Positions 35,250 through 46,265 of a stretch of 64,000 nt of DNA are shown one piece after another. Source of the stretch: Erigeron canadensis (taxonomy: Eukaryota > Streptophyta > Magnoliopsida > Asterales > Asteraceae); NCBI RefSeq assembly GCF_010389155.1, contig NC_057763.1:45490645-45554644 (forward strand). The letters are read 5' to 3'. A program made the position numbers and the translations under genes. The stretch's first letter is position 1. Every line of letters begins with the position of its first letter. The notes under the pieces were generated by a model, which saw only the letters and a list, made by a program, of their open reading frames with translations, did no database searches and was not told where the DNA came from.

Positions 35250-36917
35250 TTAAGAGTCCCAAATGGGACCAAAAGCTGGAATCCCTTTACTCTTGCAAGC
35301 ATTCACCACATCCCTACTACCTTCAGGGTTACTCGTTACGATCACAACCTCCGCACCGAATTTCTTCGCCGCCTCCACGCTCATCTCGGAAACATTTGGC
35401 CGCCCCATCACCGCGGTGTCGTGAACTATCACTTTATCTTTTGGATGATTACTCATCCACTCTTTTATCTCTTTGCCGAAATTTTGTTCAATCCCTTTTG
35501 CAACCCACAAGAAGCACACCTCGGCTGGACCTTGTTGTAACAAAAATGAAAGAAATACACAAATACCCGACCCAGTTGCCACTACCAGCACACGATTGTA
35601 CATGTTAACTAAGTAAGGCAAACCCGCAAAATGCACTTGTCGAACCCATAAGTGGCTCGGCGGGTTTGACACTAGCGACTTTGTGAAGTCGCCAACTGCA
35701 CCGGCTAGCATCATGTGTTCGTCCTTCCCGTCAGAAATGATTCCGAATGCATGCCATTCGGACATCGGGGAAGGACTAATCCGACCTAGTATCCCCGGTT
35801 TCACTCCTCCTGCAAACTTAATAATAGAAGCATGGCCCGATGGGGCCGAGACGTTGACCGGAACCCTCCTCACGGTCAACCATGGAATAATGATAAGTAT
35901 AGTTATGGCCAACGTGAACCAAAATTCTTGCTCTTTAACCAACTTTGATCCCACGTCTTTTGTATACGATTTGGTATCGGGATCATACGATTTCGTGAGC
36001 ACAATGAAGGCCCAAAGGAGTATCAAGGACAGCCACCCCGTGAACCGGTGAGTTCTTTCGAAGACGTTATGGTGGAGGTGACGAACCAAGGGAAACGCCG
36101 CAAGACAAGACAAGCACAAAAGCGCGAGAATAGCTGAGGCGACACCGATGATCTCATTCGAGGTGCTGTCTCTATCTTTAAGTGTAAGAATCAAAGAGTA
36201 TGTAAGCCAAGCAACCGAAGAAACGCCACAACTGCTATGTATCCCTCCTAAGGATTGAAGTAAAGAAGTGATGGCAGTTTTAAGGCGTAGAGGCACCCGC
36301 GGATGCCCAAATACGTTCACCGCAAGCCAGAACACGACACGTAAAAAGGCTTCACTTCTACATAGTATCAGAGCCAGAAGGTTTCCAATGGAAAACAAGG
36401 TAGCATGGTCTCTAGCGTAACGAAAATGACCCGTGGCAGCAAGGACTAACCCTGTAATGTTAAGAGTCAAGCAAACTACAAAGAGTCTCTTATACACCGT
36501 AAACATGCCTTGATCGAGCAAGATCACCGATAATCTCGACTCTACTTTCGGTTTGTTGCTTGGCTTATTGGGAACAATCTTTTTACTTGGAGCTAGGGGG
36601 AGTTCTTGAACTTGAGGTGGTAAGGGCAATTGGTAGTCTAGCTCATAGCCTTCTTCGATATTGATCAACACATTGTCCGCATCATCGTCTGTATCCACGT
36701 CGCAAAAATGGCTGCTGGCTCGACTAGTGGATCTTGAAATAATGGCACCAGAAGTTGGTACGATTCTCTTAGAAGAATTACTGCTCCATGGAAGCCAAAG
36801 TTTTGGAGTAGGGGCTACATGACGATCGATGGCGAATGGATCCCTATGGGATTGGATCTCAAACGATACGCCACGACAACTTGAAAACCTTTGATCCATG
36901 GCTTCTTGGCTCACCAT
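35250..36917 (-). CDS. Polytopic membrane protein with FNR-like C-terminus (plant 'adenylate-forming reductase 06235-like' family)
   Basis: A single-exon, 555-residue protein. Residues 1-130 are soluble and probably cytosolic, starting with an FSSCRGVSFEI motif conserved in plant homologues, followed by an acidic patch (DVDTDDDADN). About six membrane segments follow, near 145-162, 173-203, 232-247, 256-278, 294-308 and 333-349. HHNVFERTHRFTGW between the fourth and fifth recalls ferric-reductase-type transmembrane proteins. The C-terminal 200 residues look like a ferredoxin-reductase-type nucleotide-binding module (VLVVATGSGICVFLSFLLQQ). The database name comes from similarity to the C-terminus of fungal adenylate-forming reductases; no adenylation domain is present. 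Role unknown; membrane redox is my inference. The start could be Met1 (36917) or Met7 (36899); Met7 (MDQRFSSCRG) matches relatives better. No breaks seen. Confidence 0.85.
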   Translation of the reverse strand: MVSQEAMDQRFSSCRGVSFEIQSHRDPFAIDRHVAPTPKLWLPWSSNSSKRIVPTSGAIISRSTSRASSHFCDVDTDDDADNVLINIEEGYELDYQLPLPPQVQELPLAPSKKIVPNKPSNKPKVESRLSVILLDQGMFTVYKRLFVVCLTLNITGLVLAATGHFRYARDHATLFSIGNLLALILCRSEAFLRVVFWLAVNVFGHPRVPLRLKTAITSLLQSLGGIHSSCGVSSVAWLTYSLILTLKDRDSTSNEIIGVASAILALLCLSCLAAFPLVRHLHHNVFERTHRFTGWLSLILLWAFIVLTKSYDPDTKSYTKDVGSKLVKEQEFWFTLAITILIIIPWLTVRRVPVNVSAPSGHASIIKFAGGVKPGILGRISPSPMSEWHAFGIISDGKDEHMMLAGAVGDFTKSLVSNPPSHLWVRQVHFAGLPYLVNMYNRVLVVATGSGICVFLSFLLQQGPAEVCFLWVAKGIEQNFGKEIKEWMSNHPKDKVIVHDTAVMGRPNVSEMSVEAAKKFGAEVVIVTSNPEGSRDVVNACKSKGIPAFGPIWDS

Positions 36918-37041
36918 ATACGCTAGCTAGCTAGTTCTTTTTTATTTTTTCTTTAGTATGAAAATATATATATTGGAAGGAAGAATATATAGAAAAAAAT
37001 GGGTGGTTAAGTTGTGGTGGTTTTTCCTTGTAAAACTTGTC

Positions 37042-37056
37042 CATATTTATAGATAC
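37042..37056 (-). promoter_or_regulatory. TATA box of the 555-residue membrane protein gene
   Basis: On the minus strand TATCTATAAATATGG lies about 130 bp before the first ATG. Position and sequence fit a core promoter. Confidence 0.45.
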
Positions 37057-37399
37057 AAACTTGCGCATTGACTGGTTGTATGATCGTTGTCTTTTCCTTG
37101 TACGTAAATTATGAAGAAGCTAATAAGGTTTATCGTATAGTTAGCGAATTCGACGACTTTGTCAACCTTATTAGAGAAATGGAGGACGACCTCGATCTAA
37201 TTAATTAAGCCCATATGTTTCAGTATCGTAAATTTCCATTTCCATATAGTATAGTGTAATTCATATAATAATACGCCGTATATATAGTATGTGCGTTTTT
37301 ACGTACTATTTTTTCCTTAGTATATATAATACGAGTATTATACCAATCCAATAATTAGCTAGGGCTTAAGAGTAATTATGTTTACAATACTAATTATAT

Positions 37400-37760
37400 A
37401 ATAAGAATGTCAATTAAGACGAGAATGGGCTTTAAAACTTTTTTTTTTAAGTGTATTGTTCGTAGCAGGGTATCTAGCTTATATTGTTTTAACCATATTC
37501 GCGCTAGAGAGCTCTCACATTCTCAATACATAGTAGAAGGAGAAACCCCCCAATTAAACCGCCATAAAGACACGACATTTAATTGGGATAAAACTACTAT
37601 ACGGCCTCTGCAGGACTTAAACCTGTTTCACTGGAAGACTTAATTTCACAAATTCCTCGAAATGTCTTTCACATGTCTCAAACTCGATACCTCTAACATG
37701 TAAATTTAGTGCTCAACCAGAGATTTATAATGAAAAGTAGAAATATGGGCTTAAACTAAT
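37400..37760. repeat. Possible unclassified interspersed repeat
   Basis: The segment has higher GC than its surroundings, with AAACCCCCCAATTAAACC, TTTAATTGGGATAAAACTAC and CTGCAGGACTTAAACC. Some blocks are reminiscent of tRNA-like SINE B boxes. No ends were found and no homologue is in the window. Confidence 0.25.
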
Positions 37761-37994
37761 ATGGAATACTAATTTTAATATGAAGATTTAATACGTTACA
37801 GACATTTTATACTTTCGTTTTAATTTTAAGATGGATAAATTACAAACACACTCTTCGAGCTTAACTTTACTCAATAACTTCTATTCAAACATTTAGATGT
37901 CTCATTTAAATAGAAACTTAATTTTTTAAATTTCAATTATGAATAACCCGGATGCATTATGGGTCAAAATTTGCTTTGGATATTCATTGTAATT

Positions 37995-38486
37995 TTTTTT
38001 TGAACATTCAAAACGATTTTATAAATTGATGGCTAGCGAGGAGCTAGAATTACATCATAGAGAAGTCGAGATTACATGAAGAATTAGTTGTTAAAACGAA
38101 ACCAATTTGGGCAGTCTACAAGGGCTTTTGATGATCTGAGTTGTTAACCATAAGAAGCTTGTGATTTTGACTTCTTTGGTAGCATATCGGATTGATGGGT
38201 TTTGGTTCAAAAAGATACAGTCATTCCGGCATTTTCATATCACCCAACATTATGCATGAACGACGAGGTTCACAAGCTTGCATTTTACCGGTTGGAGTTG
38301 AAAGTACATACTTGTGCAGCTCGAAAAGTTCTCTGATGCTGGAAGGCACAGTAAATGGGAGATTGCACCAGTTGAGAATGAAACTCCAGAGTGTGGTTGC
38401 AAAGGTACAGTGTGAAAATAGGTGATCCGCGGATTCAGCATGTTGGTTACATAATCGGCAGGTGCACGATTGTGGAGGTCGATTGT
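37995..38486 (-). mobile_element. 5'-truncated LINE with 17-bp TSD (zf-RVT tail)
   Basis: On the minus strand the sequence encodes a zf-RVT (reverse-transcriptase zinc-binding) domain: CRLCNQHAESADHLFSHC then TTLWSFILNWCNLP, typical of the ORF2 C-terminus of plant LINEs. It continues into a degenerate 3' region and a poly(A) tail seen as T8 at 37995 onward. It is flanked by GGATATTCATTGYAATT at 37978-37994 and 38487-38503, which match at 16 of 17 bases. The RT, endonuclease and ORF1 are missing, so it was truncated at insertion. Confidence 0.75.
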
Positions 38487-38503
38487 GGATATTCATTGCA
38501 ATT

Positions 38504-39849
38504 AACAAGGCAATAGAGTTGGGTTGGCTAAACTAGGATCATGGAGCACGAGATCAATTGTGCTCAGCAATAACTACGTATTATACGTACAATATTAAAT
38601 CTGAGACCCCAGCGGCCTAGAAAATTTATGTACACATCAAGTTCGAAAAAACAACTGTCGCAAAATCTTAATGAAGTCAAATATATAGATAAAATAATTT
38701 ATAAGTTATAACTAATGTTATTACAATAAATTATGTATCCTAACAAAATCATACGGAGTAATATAACTATATAAGTATATAACAAACTAGGTATTTCACT
38801 CACATGATGTGTGACAATTAAAAAAAATTGTTTAATACATACGTAAAAAAGGTTTTTTTTGGAAATTTTTTTTTATGCATATACAGGTTTCAATAACTAT
38901 TTAACGCACTAGTAATTACTCTATAAGTTCATTATGTAAAAATTGATATGTTATAGTTCATGGTCAATTCACATATGACCATTATTTTGAATTACATTAC
39001 ATTACGATATATCATCGGTGAGCAAAAAGCGAACCGCAAAACCGAAATTGGAAAAAACCAAACTGAAGAAACCCAAAAACAACCCCACTGGTTTGGTTTT
39101 GGTTTTCTAAAAAACGGAATAGATCGGTCCGGGTTTCCGTTTTATATGCAAAAATCGACCATTAAAATCGCAAGATCATATATATATATATATATATACT
39201 TTAATTTTTATATATTTATATCTTCTCATGTATATTTGTTAATTAAGAATTTATGAATACATTCAAGTTTACAATAAAATTTTCAAAAGATTATCCAAAT
39301 AAACTTCAACACTAGAATTAAAAAATATATCATGGAAACATGTTGTTAGTGGATTGAATTGTTTCTATAAATATACTTGTTTATATACCATGATATATGA
39401 CTATAAGTATATGTTTAACTATTAGCATCATATTTAAGTTCATACTTTGTTAAATTTTATAGATTAGGTATAAATAAGGCCATCTTAAAAATATGTAAAT
39501 GTAATCATTCATCAGCTTGGGCAATTGAAAGAAAATCAAACTTAATTGAAAATCAAACAATTTTAAAGTAAATAAATTAATATTATTTTATTATTTAAGA
39601 AAAATATGAATTAAGATGATAAAATATGAAAGTAAAACATTTAGGTAACATAGATTTGTTGAATTTAAAAATTATTTAAACTTTCTTTATTAGATTTCTA
39701 ATATATATAGGATAAATATTATCAAAAAAAATTATGTGAATGACACATAGGATAAATCTTAGGTGACAATTTTCTAAGATAGTCTTAGTTTTGAAGAGGG
39801 CTTTTAAAAGCCCAGTCAACTACTGTTTTAATATATATATATATATATA
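38504..39849. other. Intergenic; Helitron-type terminus at 38787
   Basis: ACTAGGTATTTCACTCACATGATGTGTGAC at 38786-38815 has the structure of a Helitron 3' end on the minus strand (hairpin then CTAG|T). The body to its right was not delimited. No gene found. Confidence 0.35.
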
Positions 39850-40002
39850 CAGAGGCGGTACCAGGAAAAAATTCCAAAGGGAGCAAACTTAAAAAAATTA
39901 TGAAAAATAAATTTGAAAGATGACAAAATATTAAAAACCTATAGAAATTTTTTAAATTTGGAGGGGGCATTGGACCCCTTGCCCCCCTTTAGTACCGCCC
40001 CT
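39850..40002. mobile_element. MITE with GAGGCGGTACC ends
   Basis: The ends CAGAGGCGGTACC and GGTACT-complement AGTACCGCCCCT are inverted. The inner flank is AT-rich with TTGGAGGGGGCATTGGACCCC near the right. It lies between TA repeats, so a TA-type target duplication cannot be seen. Confidence 0.5.
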
Positions 40003-40030
40003 ATATATATATATATATAGAAAAATGAGT

Positions 40031-40190
40031 ATAGGGCTGTTATGTATCTAACTTAGGTGAAAAACCTCTCACATACCAATATTTTAATATTTTTAATAAA
40101 TGTTTGGCCCCCCATGATTTTTATGGTTTATAAAAAGGTATGTGAGGGATTTTTCACGCAACTTAAATGCCTAACAGCCTCATATTCCCT
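40031..40190. mobile_element. MITE family X, copy 3
   Basis: GGGCTGTTATGTATCTAACT is mirrored by ATGCCTAACAGCC. The internal CCTCTCACATACC, AATAAATGTTTGG and GGTATGTGAGGGA blocks match the copies at 15518 and 34894. Confidence 0.6.
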
Positions 40191-40307
40191 TCCCATATAT
40201 ATATATATATATATATATACAATAGAAGTTATTAATTAACCAATTATTTCTAAGATTTTCCTATTTTTATTATAACATATTGAATGATTAGCTCTTCTAT
40301 TTTATAA

Positions 40308-40562
40308 CTAGCATTGTACCCGCGCAATGCGGGGGCGGTTTGATGGTGACGGCGATTGGCGATGGTAACGGCGGCCATGGTGGTGGTGTTCATGGTGGGT
40401 GCAACTGTGTAAGTAATTTGTGTAAATGTAATTGATGTAAAGTGATAGTAGATATAATTTAGAAGATAAGGGATTTAATGGTGTAAACTAATTTATAAAG
40501 GGTAAAATGGTAATTTTCCATCTAATACTTTTATGAGAGAGAAAGTGATAATTATTATAAGA
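40308..40562 (-). mobile_element. Small non-autonomous Helitron (candidate)
   Basis: Read on the minus strand it begins TCTTATAATAATTATCACTT and ends with a GC hairpin (CCCGCATTGCGCGGG-like) followed by TACAATGCTAG. It is bordered by A and T as expected for Helitron insertion between A and T. The 255-bp body includes GGTGGTGGTG-type sequence near the hairpin and has no coding capacity. Confidence 0.55.
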
Positions 40563-40716
40563 TAGTATATATATATATATTTTCAAAATTTTATGAACCT
40601 TCAAAAATATATACAGGTCGAAAATTGGGTTTGCCACGCCTCTAGAGCTCTCTTGTGCCAAACGACAAGTGGGTAATGGCCAATATACACAATTCTAATT
40701 GAAATACACAATATTT

Positions 40717-40790
40717 TAAATACCGGTATTTTAATCGTATTGCTGTTGTACTCGGTACTGGTATTACTGGTAGGTTTAATTATTATTTTT
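40717..40790. mobile_element. Fragment of the ACCGG-rich element family
   Basis: AAATACCGGTATTTT, GGTACTGGTATTACTGG and a downstream AT-rich block resemble the left part of the element at 31645-32088. Only a fragment remains. Confidence 0.4.
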
Positions 40791-41030
40791 TTATTTTTTT
40801 ATAAAAGATATATATAAAAATTTGCTACAATTCAATGTAAAAGTAAACAAAAACGATATTACAATAAGTAATAATATAATAATAAATAAAAATAACAATA
40901 ATATAATTACTAAATAATAATAATCACAATCATAATAATTATAAGAACTTAAGATGAGTATTTTAGTCAACGTTATGAATTTGAAAGGAATTGAAAACTT
41001 TTTTTTCATATGTATAAAATAACTTCAAAT

Positions 41031-41038
41031 TCATATAT

Positions 41039-41072
<34 letters not shown>
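41031..41072. repeat. TA microsatellite
   Basis: A nearly pure TA run directly before a Helitron-type terminus. TA runs are frequent targets of such insertions here. Confidence 0.8.
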
Positions 41073-41609
41073 CTAGATTAATCTCGCACATTGTGCGGGG
41101 CTAACTTATTGCATAAATAAAAAAATACAATAACTGATAGTTATACCATTATTCAAAATTTATGATGATATAAAAAACTATTAGATTACGAATAATGCAA
41201 ACAATAAAAATTATAATTTATGAATATATGATACGTTAAATATGTTAAAAAGAATGACTAATGAAACATAAATATTTATAAATCATGAAAATCGTTTTTA
41301 TGATATATATTTTTTAAATATAATATAATAATTACTTTCAGAAAAATAACATAATATAATAAACAATCTCATTTAAAAAATAAAAATATCATTGAATTAA
41401 TAAAAAAAAACACAATATAATGTATATAAATATTTTTGTACTCATAAAGAAAATAGAAAAATAATTATTAATTATTAAAATTATGATTGATGATTAGGAT
41501 TAAAATTCATGATCAAGATCATATATGTCAATATAAATATAACAAATTTAATGGAAAAAACTAAAAATGTCACATAAGAAAAACATATTTTCTCTTAGTT
41601 ATATAGAGA
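41073..41609 (-). mobile_element. AT-rich Helitron-like element (candidate)
   Basis: On the minus strand the 3' end is a hairpin (CCCGCACAATGTGCGAG) plus ATTAATCTAG, bordered by T. A plausible 5' end is TCTCTATATAACTAAGAG at 41609. A similar start near 41950 (TATATAACTAAAAGAGGA) is an alternative that would make the element about 880 bp. No coding capacity. Confidence 0.45.
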
Positions 41610-42192
41610 TATTTTAAAATTTTATTATGTATACTTTGGAAATGTCAAATTAATATGTACGTATATTTTGAAAATCTTAAATTAATTAATGTTAGTAATT
41701 ATCTAAAAGACTAAAATCTAGTAGATATACGTATAATATGAAGACTTTAAATTAATTAATTAATATTAGTAATAGTTTTAGGAACAATTTGTGAATAAAA
41801 ATGATGATTAGGATAAATGATTAGAAATAATGTAAATGACATAGAATGCTTAAAATTAGAAAATTAATGGAAAAATGACACATAATGAAAAATCTTACAT
41901 GTCATTCTCTCATAATTGTCAAATAAGCAAAAAATTATCCTCTTTTAGTTATATATATGTGTGTATATATATATATATATGGTAAATTGATGAAATGTTT
42001 TAAATTATAATGTCATTAACTATCTAACCAAACATGAAAAAAATAGTACTTAAATTATAATTACAATGAATTTTTCCAACCAAACACGGTGTATATTTGG
42101 GGCATTTTAATATTGTAGTTAGATTTGTCGTACAGAATTAAAATAAAATTTATTTTAGTTAAATTTTAATTTTTTCAATAACTTTAATTACA

Positions 42193-42340
42193 AGTAAAAC
42201 AAATATGACAAGGTCTTGACTCTTAGATTATGGTTAAATTGATGCACGAATATTCACGAAGCAATTGATGTATGATGATTTTCATGATGCACGGTGATTA
42301 TCATTGGAAAAAAAATTTATTGTTTTCTTTGTTTTACTTT
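42193..42340. mobile_element. MITE family Y, copy 2
   Basis: The ends AAGTAAAACAAATA and CTTTGTTTTACTT are inverted. Internal blocks GGTCTTGACTCTTAGAT and AATTGATGCACGA match the copy at 17766-17913. Confidence 0.55.
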
Positions 42341-43064
42341 ATCTATACTTGAAAGTTTATCATTTATATACTTAATTATGTTTGAAAAAATTAAATTATT
42401 AATACTATTTTTAAAATCATTGAAATAGTTTTTTTTTTTATAATGCATTTACCAAATCAACAGTGAGTCAGTAACAAAAGCATAAAAATATCAATAAAAG
42501 ATTACTATTGTCACATTTATAGACATTATATGCTACATTAGTTATACATCAGTTCTAAACTTTAATCTTTATTTCTTTTTAAGCTAGATAGATTTTTTTT
42601 TTTTAAGTTAGTTTCGATTCAGACGTGCTGGGGGAAATTTTAACCAACAAATCGTTGGACCTCTAACCCCCTCCTCATGGAAAATACCTTGAGATGAGAA
42701 ACTCAATACTCGAACATGAGACGTTGAAAAAAACTCACCTGCGGGGCCCACATAGTGGATTTAGAAGATACCCGTTTTTTTAACATATCCTGTTACTAAT
42801 CTTAATCCGTCTAACATTATTATAATACATATCCAAATCTGTTAAATTTAAATTAAAATTTAATCTGATCCATAATATAGTTTTTATCTCTTGTCTATTC
42901 CTCTTTCAATATTTGTAATCCTCTTCTACTTCATTGCCTCTTTATCATTTTCATCCATCTTTAATAAACACCATCCATGTATACACACATAAACACAAAA
43001 GTTTGAATGTCATAATATATATTGACCATACATAACAAATTTTGATTTTTGACCATACACGACA
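42341..43064. other. Intergenic
   Basis: No gene. The segment 42605-42780 (GAAATTTTAACCAACAAATC, TGAGATGAGAAACTCAA) reads like an interspersed repeat but has no visible ends. Confidence 0.3.
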
Positions 43065-43073
43065 TTCTCGTTA

Positions 43074-43211
43074 GGGAGGTGATCCCTACATAACATATTT
43101 TGATCATACACAACAATATATGCATCAGACAATTGTATTGTACAACTGTTTAATGCATATATTATTATGTATAGTAAATTTATGTTGTATAGGGATTAGG
43201 GATCATTTCCC
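43074..43211. mobile_element. 138-bp MITE with perfect 9-bp TSD
   Basis: GGGAGGTGATCCCTACATAA at the left is mirrored by GGGATTAGGGATCATTTCCC at the right. The flanking repeats TTCTCGTTA (43065-43073 and 43212-43220) are identical. A 9-bp duplication points to the Mutator superfamily. Confidence 0.75.
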
Positions 43212-43220
43212 TTCTCGTTA

Positions 43221-45100
43221 TATGCATTATCGCTATATGCGGCGCACTGCTTATAAAATATAATTTATGCATTTTATTTTATGCACTTTATCCCCCGGAG
43301 CCTACTCCTATCTCATCATAAGCAGACGCATAGGCTATAGAATATAAAATCTCACCTTGCAACTCTAATTTTGAGTTGGTCATAGGTTGACAGTTTTCGG
43401 GGTCACTTTGCGGGTCAGAACTATTGGAAGACGAAAGAGAACTTAGATTCGCTCGGCCAACAAGTGGGCAGCGTGCTTATCTTGTGTGACAATACAGAGC
43501 GAGTGGCTCTTCTAAGCGGACAGATGTGTGACAATAAATAGCATTGTGTTTTAGGTTTTCTAAATATTATGATTTTGTAGTTAGATGAAATAATTTTTTA
43601 AAAAATGGTTCCATTTCACTACCTTTTAGGTTCCTATATCATTTTATATATTTAGTTTTGAAATAATAAAAGATAATTTTTTTCTTTACCAATTATTAAA
43701 CACTGCACTAGAGTTGACTTTATTAGATAGATTCCATTATAAAACTTGGAGGACCATCGATGTCAAACTCGATATATCGGCTATGCGTTGCGTCTTTCTT
43801 TTTTATATTATTACTAATATTAATATTAATATTATTAATTTATTATTGATGGCTTTGTGTTATATCATCTTGACTTATTCCAAGATTTGATTTTTTTGGT
43901 TTTTTGTTGACAATTTCTTTTATGCATCAAACGATATATAATCTTAAATTTTTTTTTTTATTGATAATTGCTATTAAACTGTATAAAAAACTTGTAATTT
44001 TATAGTAATAATAATAAAAATAACTTATATATTAATGACAACCTATGATTAGCAAAACTCATAAACTTTATTCTAATCCTAGAATAATGTGTATCTACTA
44101 AACTCATAAATGATGAATATAGATCGGAGAAATGAAACGGCTACGCAACAAAGAACGCATGGAAAGAGGTATATTTTATAGTAGAGAAATTTCTATATAT
44201 TAACTGAATTTTTCTACTAAAAGAACGTAACGTAAAATGTTTTTTAAGAAAAAAGGGATTAGAAATAGGTGGGTAAGGTAGAGTTTTCCTTCTATGGTTT
44301 TAAATCAAGATCAACTAGTTGAATAGGCTCTCTTGCATAGTTGCATGGACCCAATAAAACTATATTATATACTGTGAACTTATGTTGAAAATGCTCATAT
44401 CCTCATGTCATTTTTAACTGATTACCCAATGTTGATATAATTACATTCGTATATGAAAAACAAAAAAAGATTTAAGTAATACATCACAAAGGCTTTTACC
44501 AGCCTATTTGCCTTTTCCAAGTTGCATATATCATAATGATTTGTCTACTACAAAAAACGAAGATGACTCACTAATGTTCGTGTTCCACATGAATCATGGA
44601 AAAGTAGTCAGGTTTGTGGCCGCTTTGCGAGGTTTCAACTGTCGTATTAATACAGATTCGTGAATCTTGATACATTTCAAATTAAATTTCCAATAACACA
44701 TAAAAAAAGTAAATAATTACATTGAACACTTTATTAATACAATCCAATTACACGTACAAATTAAAACAAGTGAACAACATCCATTCAACACAATCAAATC
44801 ATACATTCTCAATGTTCAAAAAAAAAAAAAAATCATACATTCTCAGGTTTGATAATTATATTTGACAAATTAAAGTTGACACATAACATAATTAAACGTC
44901 ATTGTTTGATAATTCTTATGTTGGCAACGAGATAAAACTCAAATATTCCATTTGGCAATTCCCTTTTTCACTTGTAAATTGCCAAGAAAATATCCAACTG
45001 TATTATTTCTAATGTAAAAAAACAACAATTAGGAGAAGATAAGGAAACGGTGAGCTTCGGTTACGATAAGACGATACGAACTTTCTTTTATATTTTCATA
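43221..45100. other. Intergenic, AT-rich
   Basis: No gene was found. The segment 43380-43550 is less AT-rich but has no long open frame or recognised motif. Confidence 0.35.
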
Positions 45101-45109
45101 TAATGTTAA

Positions 45110-46253
45110 GAGTTAATTGCATTTTTGGTCCCTATGGTTTGTATGTTTTGGTAGGTTCAGGACCTTTTCAGGTTTCATTTCATTTTTGGTCCCTATTTCA
45201 GAAACTTTTTGCAAATTTGGTACAAATTAACAGTGGTTGTTAAATGAAGCCATTAAGTGCTGTTAGAATTAACAATGGTATGTAATTGTAAATTTCTAAA
45301 ACTGTAAAAGGCATTTGCGTTAATAGTGTTAGTCAAAAAGTTTGTCATGTTGTCATTCAGATATACACGTGATTGTTGTAGTTTGTTGTCTTGTGTTACA
45401 CATTTATTCCTTTTATTGCTTTTATATCCACTTTTTTTATAAAAAAAAAAGAAAAACTTTTTTTTGGGCAAACTTCCCTTTTCGATTCCGTTTTCATGAT
45501 TTGTCAAATTGATATGAAAACATCAGATTTTGTTCACGATTCGATTCCGGCCATATTCAAATTTTAAGTTTTTCGATTCATCGAGATTCGTTGACAGATA
45601 CTTTTCCGACAAAGTTTTTTGACAAAATAATGGGTTAGGGTTAGTGCGGAGTGCAAAATTGAGCATTTCCGTACCGGTTTCGTGTTTTATTCGATAAAAC
45701 AAAGGAGAAATCACAAATTTAAGTTTTTCGACAAATTGCTATATTTTCCATCAACGGTTTCCGAAGTTCATTTTGGTCAGGTTTGTGTGCGGTGAAATTC
45801 AAAGTCGATTGGTATCAATTTCGAGTTTTTACTCGAAGAAATGAGGTAGAAATCGTGATTTTCGTTTTCCTGATGCGTTTTCAATTTTCCGGCGAACTAT
45901 GGTACATTCCGGCCGCCATTGTTTCTTAGATTTAGCGAGCTAATTACAAAACTTTCATTTATAGAGCTTGTAAACTTTTATAAATAAGAACCACGTGTAT
46001 ATCTCAGTGATAACATGACAAACTTTTTGACAAACACTATTAACATAAATACCCCTTACACTTTTAGAAATTTATAATTAATCACCATTTTTAATTCTAA
46101 CGACACTTAACGGTTTTATTTAACAGCCATCGTTAATTTGTACCAAATTTGCAAAAGGTTTCAAAAATAGGTACCAAAAATGCAATGAAACCTAAAAAGG
46201 TACTGAACTTGCAAAAACCTACAAACGACAAGGACCAAAAATACAATTAACTC
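45110..46253. mobile_element. MULE-type element, complete copy, 9-bp TSD
   Basis: Inverted arms of about 220 bp start GAGTTAATTGCATTTTTGGT and end with the complement. The flanking repeats TAATGTTAA (45101-45109 and 46254-46262) are identical. The interior has no transposase. It contains imperfect repeats of about 110-130 bp (for example from 45629 and from 45775) sharing a GGTT-GTGTGCGG start, TTTCGTGTTTTxATTCGA and AGAAATC motifs. A second, one-ended copy lies at 52230-53120. Confidence 0.8.
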
Positions 46254-46265
46254 TAATGTTAATTT

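Noticed and set aside
35396..36051. Open frames on the plus strand
   Set aside because: They are the antisense of the 555-residue membrane protein gene, which has clear family features.
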